Below are positions 1 through 7,491 of a stretch of DNA of 64,000 nt, one piece after another. A program made the position numbers and the translations under genes. The DNA is taken from positions 186,001-250,000 of the forward strand of contig CASGEL010000001.1 of assembly GCA_949300485.1 (NCBI GenBank). The letters are read 5' to 3'. The DNA is from an uncultured bacterium (GTDB taxonomy: Bacteria > Cyanobacteriota > Vampirovibrionia > Gastranaerophilales > Gastranaerophilaceae). Numbering within the stretch: the first letter of the stretch is position 1; every line of letters starts with the position of its first letter. The notes under the pieces were generated by a model. The model did not search any database, was not told where the DNA came from, and worked only from the letters and a program-made list of their open reading frames with translations.

Positions 1-190
1 CAACAACAGATGCAATTAAATCACCGTAGCTGTTAACGCAGCCGTTAGTTTCTTCAACAATATATCTCAGACCTTTTTTACCTTCAATGGCTTTTTCTGC
101 ACAGTCCATTGCTTCGTCATAATCTTTAAATTCACCTACCAAATTTTTTGATAATTCTGATTTATCGCTTGATGTGTAAACTTGAAACAT
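1..190 (-). CDS. Hypothetical protein, N-terminal 63 codons only
   Basis: This gene runs off the left edge of the window, so only its N-terminus is visible. It starts MFQVYTSSDKSEL and continues with a soluble, acidic stretch (KDYDEAMDCAEKAIEG) that looks helical. A clear AAGGAG ribosome binding site sits 7 bases before the ATG, so the start is secure. There is no signal peptide or membrane segment in the visible part. I do not recognise the family. Its start lies 43 bases downstream of the end of the SulP gene on the same strand, so the two could be co-transcribed. Confidence 0.7.
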   Translation of the reverse strand, partial: MFQVYTSSDKSELSKNLVGEFKDYDEAMDCAEKAIEGKKGLRYIVEETNGCVNSYGDLIASVV

Positions 191-232
191 AACATATCTC
201 CTTTTTCTTTATAATATCACACATATAAAATT

Positions 233-1861
233 TTAACTTAAATTATTTGCATCATTCAAATGTAAATGATTTAAAGCCTGCTCAATTGCTACATTTTCAT
301 CAGTTAATACAGAATCTTCGCCAATTTGAGAAATAATTTCCAGAGATTTAATTTGGTTAAACACTCTTTCATTAGTTATCACAAGATAAAGTTTAATCTT
401 TTGGGATTCCAAACGTACAATAATATCTTCCAAAGCAAATATCGCAGACATATCAAGTTCTGCATTTGAGGAATAATTTAAAATAATATATTCCGTTTCT
501 AGCAGCTCATCAAAATGTGAAACAATCTGGGTGATTGATCCGAAGAAAAACTGACCGTCAATATGCAAAATTCTTATCTTATAATGCGACTCTCTCTCAA
601 CCTTAGTTTCATAAGAAGAATAGGCCTCAGGTTTATACTCATTAACCTTGATATTTGTATTATCTGCAACTCTTTTGGCATACAATAATGCGGCAAGAAT
701 AATTCCAATTCCCAATGCAAATATCAGATTATAAAACACAGTCAGCAATAATACAGTCAACAATACGTATAAATCGTCTTTAGGTGCATATTTTAAAACC
801 TTTAAAACTTTTAAATCCAAAATATCATAACCTATTTTTATCAAAATTGCCGCTAATACACAGATTGGAATTTGCGAAATAAATCCGGTAAATTTAAACA
901 ACAATACTGCCATAATTAAAGAACACAAAATAGCAGTAAGACGTGTCTTAGCTCCAATTTTGATGGCAGCAACACTACGCATTGTAGCAGCCGTTCCATA
1001 CATAGAACCGGTTAAGGCGCAAAATAAATTACCTATACCTTGAGAGGCGACAAGTCTTTTAGAATTGTGTTTAACTTTCATCAACGAATCCATTATAATC
1101 CCTGTCAATAAACTTTCACTGGTTGCAATAAAGGCTAAAGTCAAAGCCATAGGAACATCCTGCATTATCAGCTCTATCGAGAAATTTGGGATATGGGCAT
1201 GCGGAACCGAAAAAGTTACCCCCGCAATCTTTTCAACATCAAAACCAAAATAATAAGAAACACCCGTCATTAAAACAAGCGCCAAAAGTTGTGACGGAAG
1301 AAATTTTGTTATACATTTCGGGGTAAAAAACAAAATACCGAGCGTTATTACACCAAGAATACATGCCTGTAAATTAATATGAGAAAGTAAATGAGGATAA
1401 TACATTAAAGCTTTTATAGTAGACGGAAAAGTTTCACCGCCTAATAAAGGAGAGATTTGCAAAAGAATAATAATAAGACCTATTCCGGTTAAAAAGCCGG
1501 AAATAACAGGATAAGGTACATATTTAATCATTCTTGGTATCTGGGTTAAAGATATAATTATCTGAAATATTGCAGCCAAAATTAAAATAGGAATAACTTT
1601 ATCTATATTCCCTGTCATCTCACCGACAATAACTGCAACAATAATAGCAGTAGGACCTGTAGGCCCTGATACCAAAGGCAGATTACAGCCAAGAATCCCG
1701 GCAACAAAGGATAAAATGATAGCTCCCCATAAACCGGCTGAAGCCCCTAATCCGGAAGCCACACCAAATGCTAATGCCTGCGGAAAAGCTATTATGGTTG
1801 CAATAATTGCACCAAATATATCTCCCTTTAATATAGATAATCTTTCTTTTATATCTGTCAA
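233..1861 (-). CDS. SulP family inorganic anion transporter with STAS domain
   Basis: Predicted inner-membrane transporter of the SulP/SLC26 family, which moves sulfate, bicarbonate or similar anions, usually with Na+ or H+. Roughly residues 10-400 are a run of hydrophobic segments including the family's early FPQALAFG and SGPTGPT stretches. Residues about 425-535 form a cytoplasmic STAS domain. At 542 residues it has full family length. The start codon is TTG: the bases at 1859-1861 read TTG on the coding strand and an AGGAG box lies 8 bases before it. The substrate cannot be read from sequence. Cyanobacterial BicA carries bicarbonate, other members carry sulfate, and a sulfate-activation cassette lies 22 kb away. 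The gene upstream on the same strand is separated from it by a hairpin terminator. Confidence 0.9.
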   Translation of the reverse strand: MTDIKERLSILKGDIFGAIIATIIAFPQALAFGVASGLGASAGLWGAIILSFVAGILGCNLPLVSGPTGPTAIIVAVIVGEMTGNIDKVIPILILAAIFQIIISLTQIPRMIKYVPYPVISGFLTGIGLIIILLQISPLLGGETFPSTIKALMYYPHLLSHINLQACILGVITLGILFFTPKCITKFLPSQLLALVLMTGVSYYFGFDVEKIAGVTFSVPHAHIPNFSIELIMQDVPMALTLAFIATSESLLTGIIMDSLMKVKHNSKRLVASQGIGNLFCALTGSMYGTAATMRSVAAIKIGAKTRLTAILCSLIMAVLLFKFTGFISQIPICVLAAILIKIGYDILDLKVLKVLKYAPKDDLYVLLTVLLLTVFYNLIFALGIGIILAALLYAKRVADNTNIKVNEYKPEAYSSYETKVERESHYKIRILHIDGQFFFGSITQIVSHFDELLETEYIILNYSSNAELDMSAIFALEDIIVRLESQKIKLYLVITNERVFNQIKSLEIISQIGEDSVLTDENVAIEQALNHLHLNDANNLS

Positions 1862-1910
1862 AATTCTCTCCTGTTTTTAAAATCAAATAAATATATTATC
1901 AATATAACAA

Positions 1911-1943
1911 AAAAATAAGAACCTTTATCAGATTCTTATTTTT
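1911..1943 (-). terminator. Intrinsic terminator of the 118-residue gene
   Basis: An 11-base-pair perfect inverted repeat (1911-1921 with 1933-1943) has an 11-base loop. On the minus strand it is followed by a run of T. It lies just downstream of the hypothetical gene ending at 1972. Confidence 0.7.
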
Positions 1944-1971
1944 AATAATTAATTAAACCAATCTTATAAAA

Positions 1972-2328
1972 TTATAAATTTGCAAGTTTTAGACTTACAG
2001 ACTTAAAAAACGGAAGCTTTTCATCCAATTTTATATCCGATATAATCGGGAATTGCACAACAACTTCATCAGGATTTTCCACAATATATTCAGCGATTTC
2101 TGAGTCTTCAATGACATTATCCTGTATAGGCTCAGATATTTCATCAAAGATAGAGTCATCTTCTTCAGCTTCAACCAGTTTACCATTCAGCAAAATTTGT
2201 CTTATTTCTGATTTATTTAACTCAACAGTAGGCGCAGATTGAAATAAACTACTGAATTTTGTAGTTTTGCCCCTCATATTAAGACTTTTAATTTTTGTTG
2301 AATTGTTTCTTACAGTTTTTGCTAACAT
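1972..2328 (-). CDS. Hypothetical acidic protein, 118 residues
   Basis: The reading frame is open further upstream, but I place the start at the ATG at 2328 (MLAKTVRNNSTKIK), because a purine-rich AGAGGTAGG box lies a few bases before it. The N-terminal 40 residues are basic and Ser/Thr-rich. The middle (EAEEDDSIFDEISEP) is strongly acidic, and the C-terminus is hydrophobic and basic. There is no signal peptide or membrane span. I do not recognise it. It appears monocistronic, with its own terminator downstream and the divergent sugar transporter upstream. Confidence 0.65.
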   Translation of the reverse strand: MLAKTVRNNSTKIKSLNMRGKTTKFSSLFQSAPTVELNKSEIRQILLNGKLVEAEEDDSIFDEISEPIQDNVIEDSEIAEYIVENPDEVVVQFPIISDIKLDEKLPFFKSVSLKLANL

Positions 2329-2427
2329 AAAACCTACCTCTCTCCCACACAATTAGTATATAGAGTATGATAAATTTTGACATACTCTATTTAGATGAGA
2401 TTTGTAAGAATTATTCAAATAAAACAG

Positions 2428-2456
2428 TTTAAAATTTTTAGAAAATACATTATAAT
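2428..2456 (+). promoter_or_regulatory. Putative promoter of the sugar transporter gene
   Basis: TTTAAA at 2428-2433 and TATAAT at 2451-2456 are separated by 17 bases. Transcription would begin near 2463, after the earliest in-frame ATG of the transporter frame. That supports the downstream start at 2500. Confidence 0.5.
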
Positions 2457-2499
2457 AATAAATAATTATAGAGATAGTTTTAAAAGGGTGTTTATTATT

Positions 2500-3861
2500 A
2501 TGAAGTATTTTTGGTTGTACATTATTGCAATTATTGCATCATTAGGCGGTTTACTCTCAGGGTACGACACCGGAGTAATTTCAGGAGCATTATTATTTAT
2601 AAATGAATCATGGAATCTTGCTGATACCGCACAAGGAATTTTAGTAAGCTCAGTGCTAATAGGCGCAGTAATCGGAGCTGCAACTAACGGAATTTTAGCA
2701 GATATGTTCGGCAGAAAAAAAATTATTATGGCAACGGCTGTCATATTTATCTTAGGCTCAATCCTATGCGCAATAGCTCCAAATATATATGTACTTATTG
2801 CTTCAAGAATCTTTGTAGGATTTGCAGTAGGTATAGTAAACTTTGTTGTTCCGCTGTATTTGTCTGAGATTTCTCCGAAGCACCTAAGAGGAACCCTTGT
2901 TTCACTTTATCAATGGGCTATAACAGCAGGCATTTTATTCTCTTATTTTATAAATGCAGTTTTTGCAGGTGCAGTATATAACTGGAGATGGATGTTGTTT
3001 GCAGGAGTTGTACCAGGATTAATTTTATTTATAGGAATGTGCTTTATGCATGACACCCCAAGATGGCTTGTCAGCAAAAATCGTGACGACGAAGCAAAAG
3101 AAGTTTTTGCAAAAATTGAACCTGACATTGATGTGGATAAAGAAATTACAGACATAAAAGCAACTCTTCAAAACGAAGAAAATAAATCAGATAAAAAATT
3201 GAGATTCAAAAAATGGATGATAATGCCGTTTGTTGTTGGTATAGGAATCATGTTTGCTCAAATTTGCACAGGAATAAATACCATTATATATTATGCACCT
3301 ACAATATTCAAAAACGCAGGATTTGAAAGTAATATAAGCGCAATCTATGCAACAACCGGAATCGGGGTCATAAACTTCCTGATGACAATAGTAGCATTAT
3401 ACTTTACAGACCGACTCGGAAGAAAACCTTTATTATACTTTGGCTTAACAGGTGTAATGCTTAGTTTAATAGCCCTAGGCGGAGCCTTTGCCTTTGCAGA
3501 CTTTTTCGGAGATAACCTGAAATGGGTAACAGTAGGTAGCCTTGTAACATATATTATATGCTTTGCAATGAGTTTAGGACCAATCGGCTGGATCTTGGTT
3601 TCAGAAGTTTTTCCTCTAAGAATAAGAGGAATCGCGATGAGTATTTGTACCGTTTCAAACTTTGCATTTAATTTCTTTGTTGTAAGCAGCTTTCCTATAT
3701 TGTTAAACAGAATAGGCGGTGCATGGACATTCTGGGGCTTTGGAATTGTTTCGTTATTATGTATAATATTTGTTTACTTCTTTGTGCCTGAAACAAAAGG
3801 GATTTCCTTAGAAAAAATTGAGTCAAACTGGATACATGGAATTAACCCGAGAAAATTTTAA
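2500..3861 (+). CDS. Sugar porter family MFS transporter
   Basis: Predicted inner-membrane sugar:H+ symporter of the major facilitator superfamily, sugar porter branch (XylE/GalP/AraE type). Twelve hydrophobic segments are visible. Family signatures are GYDTGVISGAL near the N-terminus, the GRK loop motifs after helices 2 and 8 (DMFGRKK and DRLGRKP) and the PETKG motif near the C-terminus. The frame is open from 2395, but the ATG at 2500 (MKYFWLY) gives the usual length of about 453 residues. It begins right at helix 1 and has an AAGGGTG box 9 bases before it. The sugar is not predictable, though xylose, arabinose, galactose or glucose are typical. It is flanked by a promoter and a strong terminator, so it is probably monocistronic. 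Confidence 0.9.
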   Translation: MKYFWLYIIAIIASLGGLLSGYDTGVISGALLFINESWNLADTAQGILVSSVLIGAVIGAATNGILADMFGRKKIIMATAVIFILGSILCAIAPNIYVLIASRIFVGFAVGIVNFVVPLYLSEISPKHLRGTLVSLYQWAITAGILFSYFINAVFAGAVYNWRWMLFAGVVPGLILFIGMCFMHDTPRWLVSKNRDDEAKEVFAKIEPDIDVDKEITDIKATLQNEENKSDKKLRFKKWMIMPFVVGIGIMFAQICTGINTIIYYAPTIFKNAGFESNISAIYATTGIGVINFLMTIVALYFTDRLGRKPLLYFGLTGVMLSLIALGGAFAFADFFGDNLKWVTVGSLVTYIICFAMSLGPIGWILVSEVFPLRIRGIAMSICTVSNFAFNFFVVSSFPILLNRIGGAWTFWGFGIVSLLCIIFVYFFVPETKGISLEKIESNWIHGINPRKF

Positions 3862-3884
3862 GTTAACGACATGCTTTAAACTCA

Positions 3885-3918
3885 AAAATAGCTGTTATGT
3901 AAAAATAACAGCTATTTT
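3885..3918 (+). terminator. Intrinsic terminator after the sugar transporter
   Basis: A 14-base-pair perfect stem (3885-3898 with 3905-3918) and a 6-base loop are followed by a short T/A-rich tail. It lies 24 bases after the transporter stop codon. Confidence 0.75.
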
Positions 3919-4049
3919 AATATGTAAACAAATATTACACAAAGTATATACATTTGAAATACGCAAAAGCAATTTTAATATCGCAAAATTGTTTAAAAAA
4001 ACATAGGGGAAAATAAACACAATTAGTAGACATAAGGAGGATATTAAAA

Positions 4050-5162
4050 ATGGTAAAAAGAATTAGCGGTGTTTCATTAGCAGACAGAATTGCCGAAAAC
4101 AAATTGACAGAAGAAGACAAAAAAGCACTTGCAAAACAAAAAGAAGAATCCTTAAAGAAACAAAATTTATGGAAAAAACAACAGGAAAGCAAAAAGGAAT
4201 TTGGAAGAGGCTTCCAGATAGAATTAGAAAAAGAAAGAAGAGTCAATGCAGGTTTACCTGAATATGATATTCAACAATCATCAGATAAAGCCATAGTTGG
4301 AAAGAAGAAGGGAAAAACTGCAGAAGAAATTATACAAAGACAAAAAGGCTCTGAAGAATTAGGGAAATTACGTAAAGAAAGTAGAGCCAATGCACTTATT
4401 GCAAAAGCAGAACATCAGGCAGAAACACAATCAGCATCAGAGAAACACATTCATAAAGAATTAAAAGAAGCTGAAAAAATTGCTCCTGGAAGTACAAAAA
4501 ATATCAATGAAAAAGAACTTATCGAAAAAGCTGGAGAAGATATTAAACCTGCAGCTAAAGAAACCAAAGCTACAAATATTGCAGACAAAGTTGTTGATAA
4601 CTTGAAAAAAACTGGAGAAACAAATATTAAAAAATCAAGCGGCTTATTAAGCAAACTGGGCAAATTCGGGAAAAAAGCGGGTAAATTCGGCCTAATAGGA
4701 TTAGGAGCTGCGGCTATTCTTGGTGGTGCAACATACCTAATCGGGAAATTAGTAGGTGACGATGATAAGGTTAAGGAAGACAAAAACCAAACACCAGCAC
4801 CAACTCAGCCTGATAAGACAAATCCGAATGATGAAACCAACCCGGCTCCTGTCAATCCAGACGACAAGACTAATCCGGAAGACAAAACAGAACCAACTCC
4901 GGGTCCAACCAATCCTGATAACAAAACAAATCCGGATCCAACAAAATCTAAAACAGAACACATAGTTGTTAAAGGTGACAACGTTTGGAATATCGCAAAA
5001 CAACACTTGAAAGATATGAATCCAGATCCCAACTACAAACCAACTGATGCTGAAATTCTAAAACATACTAAAGAACTTATGGAATTAAATCAATTAAAAT
5101 TTGAACCAGACGGTTATGTAGTATTGATCAGACCAAATGACAAAATAAGATTGGTAGCATAG
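4050..5162 (+). CDS. Membrane-anchored protein with C-terminal LysM-like domain
   Basis: The start is secure: AAGGAGG lies 9 bases before the ATG. Residues 1 to about 205 are highly charged Lys/Glu-rich helix, probably coiled coil. Residues about 212-236 form one hydrophobic segment (GLIGLGAAAILGG core). Residues about 245-300 are a Pro/Asn/Asp/Thr-rich linker with imperfect repeats of D-K-T-N-P type. Residues about 303-368 look like a LysM domain (HIVVKGDNVWNIAKQHL), which in this family binds peptidoglycan. No signal peptide is present, so the long coil is likely cytoplasmic with the LysM domain across the inner membrane. The design suggests a link between a cytoplasmic partner and the cell wall. 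The exact role is unknown. A terminator follows immediately. Confidence 0.75.
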   Translation: MVKRISGVSLADRIAENKLTEEDKKALAKQKEESLKKQNLWKKQQESKKEFGRGFQIELEKERRVNAGLPEYDIQQSSDKAIVGKKKGKTAEEIIQRQKGSEELGKLRKESRANALIAKAEHQAETQSASEKHIHKELKEAEKIAPGSTKNINEKELIEKAGEDIKPAAKETKATNIADKVVDNLKKTGETNIKKSSGLLSKLGKFGKKAGKFGLIGLGAAAILGGATYLIGKLVGDDDKVKEDKNQTPAPTQPDKTNPNDETNPAPVNPDDKTNPEDKTEPTPGPTNPDNKTNPDPTKSKTEHIVVKGDNVWNIAKQHLKDMNPDPNYKPTDAEILKHTKELMELNQLKFEPDGYVVLIRPNDKIRLVA

Positions 5163-5183
5163 ACAATATAATATACACAAAAA

Positions 5184-5213
5184 AAGTCTGCCAGAAATGG
5201 CAGGCTTTTTTCG
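5184..5213 (+). terminator. Intrinsic terminator after the LysM gene
   Basis: The stem AGTCTGCCA pairs with TGGCAGGCT (one G-T pair) across a GAAA loop, with A-run before and T-run after. It is a strong bidirectional-looking hairpin 20 bases after the stop codon. Confidence 0.85.
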
Positions 5214-5224
5214 TGAAAAACATC

Positions 5225-5253
5225 TTGACAATGTGTTAGGTTTGCCTTACAAT
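5225..5253 (+). promoter_or_regulatory. Sigma-70 promoter with DtxR-type operator in the spacer
   Basis: A perfect TTGACA (5225-5230) and TACAAT (5248-5253) are separated by 17 bases. The spacer and start of the -10 box hold TTAGG-TTTG-CCTTA (5236-5249), an imperfect inverted repeat resembling half of a DtxR/IdeR iron box (TTAGGTTAGCCTAA core). It lies just before a DtxR-family gene, so metal-dependent autoregulation by occlusion of RNA polymerase is the natural reading (inference). Confidence 0.65.
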
Positions 5254-5276
5254 AACAAAATAAAGGAGCTTATTAC

Positions 5277-5705
5277 ATGTCAGGAACAAAATCTTTAACT
5301 TCAGGACTTGAAGATTACTTAGAAGAAATATATATTGCTCACCTTAACGACACACCATTAAGAGGTGCCGAGTTGGCAAGAAAATTAAACATTTCAAGAG
5401 CATCTGTTTCTGAAGCCCTGTCAAGACTTGTTGCAAAAGAATTGATAAAATACAACAGCTATGAAGCTATTTCTCTGACTAATAAAGGGTTCACAGAAGC
5501 AAAAAAAGTATATGACAAACACCATATACTAAAAAATTTTTTTGTAGAAGTACTTGGAATATCTGCAGATGAAGCAAGTGAGAATGCTTGTAAAATTGAA
5601 CACATAATTTCTCAAAACATACTGGACAAAATGACCTCATTTACGGATTTTTGTAAAAATCACAAAGATCTGTTGGAAAAATACCGGAAGGAAACACTTG
5701 ACTGA
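5277..5705 (+). CDS. DtxR/MntR-family metal-dependent transcriptional regulator
   Basis: A 142-residue cytoplasmic repressor of the DtxR family, which binds operator DNA when loaded with Fe2+ or Mn2+. Residues 1-70 form a winged helix-turn-helix (LEDYLEEIY, then ELARKLNISRASVSEALSRL). Residues 75-140 form the dimerisation and metal-binding helices. The C-K-I-E-H sequence at 105-109 has the Cys-x-x-Glu-His spacing of the DtxR primary site. The D13 region (LEDYLE) is more MntR-like, so the metal is uncertain between iron and manganese. There is no SH3-like third domain. An AAAGGAG box precedes the ATG. The upstream promoter contains a candidate operator. The gene overlaps the next one by one base (TGATG), so the two should be translated together. 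Confidence 0.85.
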   Translation: MSGTKSLTSGLEDYLEEIYIAHLNDTPLRGAELARKLNISRASVSEALSRLVAKELIKYNSYEAISLTNKGFTEAKKVYDKHHILKNFFVEVLGISADEASENACKIEHIISQNILDKMTSFTDFCKNHKDLLEKYRKETLD

Positions 5706-6718
5706 TGATTAAAATATCCTCTGTTGGAAAATTTTTAGACCAACCTTTATTAACAGCAAAAATAAAGAAAAATGTCCCTACGGTATTAACTTTAGGTTGT
5801 TCAGCTTTAGTACTTGAGCAAATAAATAATTCACCAAAAGAAGATAGGAAAAAAATCGGGATAAAATCTTCTATTATCCTTGGCGCAACAATCTTATCTG
5901 CAGTAAATGCATCAAAAATCGCAAGTTTTATAACGAAAAGAGAAATTCCAAAATCTATTGCAGAATTAAAGAAACATAACACAGAAATTGTAACTGATTA
6001 CCTATCAAAACACACCATTGATGAAAAATCAGAAAAAATTTTACAAAAAGCAAAAACCAAAATTCTTTCATTAAAAGAAATTGACTTTCTCAACAAAAAA
6101 TCACATTCTGATGTTATGAATAAACTAATTCCGCCGCCTGAAAATATAAACGCAAAAGATATTTTTAAAGATATCGGATGGTTATCAATATTTGGAGCAA
6201 TACCTGTTGCCGGAGGACTTATCGGCGGAATTGCAGCAGACAAGCTTACAAAAAAAAATTGGAAAGAGGGAATTCCAAATAAAGTTAATGAAGGAATTTA
6301 CCAATATCTTGCAAATATTTTCCTATGCAACGTAGGAGCAGGAATTGCACTTGGGATACTTGAAAAATGCAATATTAAATCAAAAGCCGCAAGGTGTGTT
6401 GGAATGGTTACAGGTATAATGCTTACAGGGGTAATAGGAGGAAGTGCAATTGCGAATTATATAGGTAAAAAGTTTATAAATCCTATTTTATCGCCTAAAC
6501 ACAAAGACGAAACAAGAACTCCTGAATTAATTGATATCGGATTGCATACAGATGATATAGCGACGGTTGCTGTACTGTCAGGGTTAAAATGGATAGAACC
6601 GTCACTGCCAATATTATATTCCGTATCAGGATATCGTGCAGGGATTGGTTACAGAAATCATCATAATCATAATCCTAAACACAAAGAAAAAGCTCATTTT
6701 TTACGAAACGAGTGTTAG
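5705..6718 (+). CDS. Membrane protein with His-rich tail, coupled to DtxR-type regulator
   Basis: A 337-residue protein that I do not recognise. Hydrophobic, glycine-rich segments occur near residues 55-76, 155-182, 200-221, 229-252 and 280-310, so it is probably an integral inner-membrane protein. A charged cytoplasmic-type stretch spans about residues 77-150. The C-terminus has a short histidine-rich tail (HHNHNPKHKEKAH), a composition often seen in metal-handling proteins. The start codon overlaps the stop of the DtxR-type gene by one base. This arrangement and the metal operator upstream suggest a role in iron or manganese handling, but that is inference only. A bidirectional terminator follows. 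Confidence 0.65.
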   Translation: MIKISSVGKFLDQPLLTAKIKKNVPTVLTLGCSALVLEQINNSPKEDRKKIGIKSSIILGATILSAVNASKIASFITKREIPKSIAELKKHNTEIVTDYLSKHTIDEKSEKILQKAKTKILSLKEIDFLNKKSHSDVMNKLIPPPENINAKDIFKDIGWLSIFGAIPVAGGLIGGIAADKLTKKNWKEGIPNKVNEGIYQYLANIFLCNVGAGIALGILEKCNIKSKAARCVGMVTGIMLTGVIGGSAIANYIGKKFINPILSPKHKDETRTPELIDIGLHTDDIATVAVLSGLKWIEPSLPILYSVSGYRAGIGYRNHHNHNPKHKEKAHFLRNEC

Positions 6719-6767
6719 GTAACACTAACACTTCACCTTATTTTACAACCCCACAACTGTACACTAA

Positions 6768-6795
6768 ATGAGGTGAAATTCATATTTCACCTCAT
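6768..6795. terminator. Bidirectional intrinsic terminator
   Basis: A 12-base-pair perfect stem (6768-6779 with 6784-6795) and a TCAT loop lie between two convergent genes, the His-tailed membrane protein on plus and the FGA-motif protein on minus. T-rich sequence follows it on the plus strand. Confidence 0.8.
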
Positions 6796-6822
6796 CATTA
6801 TTTTAAATTTAGTAAATGTAAA

Positions 6823-7395
6823 TTATTTGCCGATAACTTTTACCGCATCAGCTGATTTTGTTTCAATACCAACTTTATTAAGGAATTTCATTTCTTGAGA
6901 ATCAGCATAATGAACATATAATTTCGGTGATTTTTTACCTCCTGCAAGGGCTCTCAATGAAGCCAGCAGTGTGGCTGCAATATGTTTTATGTCACGAGAT
7001 CTGCGCTGCTGTTCATATGCAAATTTAGGATTTGTTCCAATTTTAAAAATTTCAATATCCTCTGCCTGACCCTTTTTTACTTTACTTGTAGTCATTAAAC
7101 CTAAAATGTGATCGGGAAGAATATTTTCAAAATTAGTTTTTTGCAGTGTCAGTCCGTAAACATTAGAACTTCCGCCGAGAATATTTGCCTCTTCAGCTAT
7201 GGAGCTTGATAAATTTTTACCATCCCAAAGATAACTGACGGCATCTAATTTTGAACGGTCTGCCACTTTATTAGTTTCAAATTTTATGAAATTCACATCT
7301 AAATCTTTCCAATATTTACCGGCTTTATATTTTACTTTTGCTGGACTTATTAATTTTGCTCCAAACTGTGTTCTATCTACAGATCTTACTTCCAT
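6823..7395 (-). CDS. Hypothetical FGA-motif protein, possibly GNAT-like
   Basis: A 190-residue soluble protein. The N-terminus has the motif Q-F-G-A at residues 10-13, shared in style with several other proteins of this window. The C-terminal part is weakly reminiscent of a GNAT acetyltransferase: a helix start like motif A (QRRSRDIKHIAATLLASL) and a late EMKFLNKVGIE similar to the A-x-x-F-x-x-x-G-F ending of that fold. The usual G-x-G pyrophosphate loop is not clear, so the assignment is tentative. There is no signal peptide. An AAAGGAAA box sits upstream of the ATG. It appears monocistronic, ending at a shared terminator. Confidence 0.6.
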   Translation of the reverse strand: MEVRSVDRTQFGAKLISPAKVKYKAGKYWKDLDVNFIKFETNKVADRSKLDAVSYLWDGKNLSSSIAEEANILGGSSNVYGLTLQKTNFENILPDHILGLMTTSKVKKGQAEDIEIFKIGTNPKFAYEQQRRSRDIKHIAATLLASLRALAGGKKSPKLYVHYADSQEMKFLNKVGIETKSADAVKVIGK

Positions 7396-7491
7396 ATTGA
7401 TTTATTTCCTTTCATTTTTACAGAGTGTAATGTATAAAAAAACGAACAAAGTTTTTTTTGCGCATAAAGCAATATTATAAAATATATTATG

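Noticed and set aside
4840-4960. Direct repeats that could suggest a short CRISPR-like array
   Set aside because: They are codon repeats of a Pro/Asn/Asp/Thr linker in a protein with a strong ribosome site. Spacing and sequence are irregular and no cas genes exist in the window.
6711-6726. Short hairpin AGTGTT-AGGT-AACACT over the stop codon of the His-tailed membrane protein
   Set aside because: Only six base pairs, no T-run, and a much stronger terminator follows at 6768-6795.
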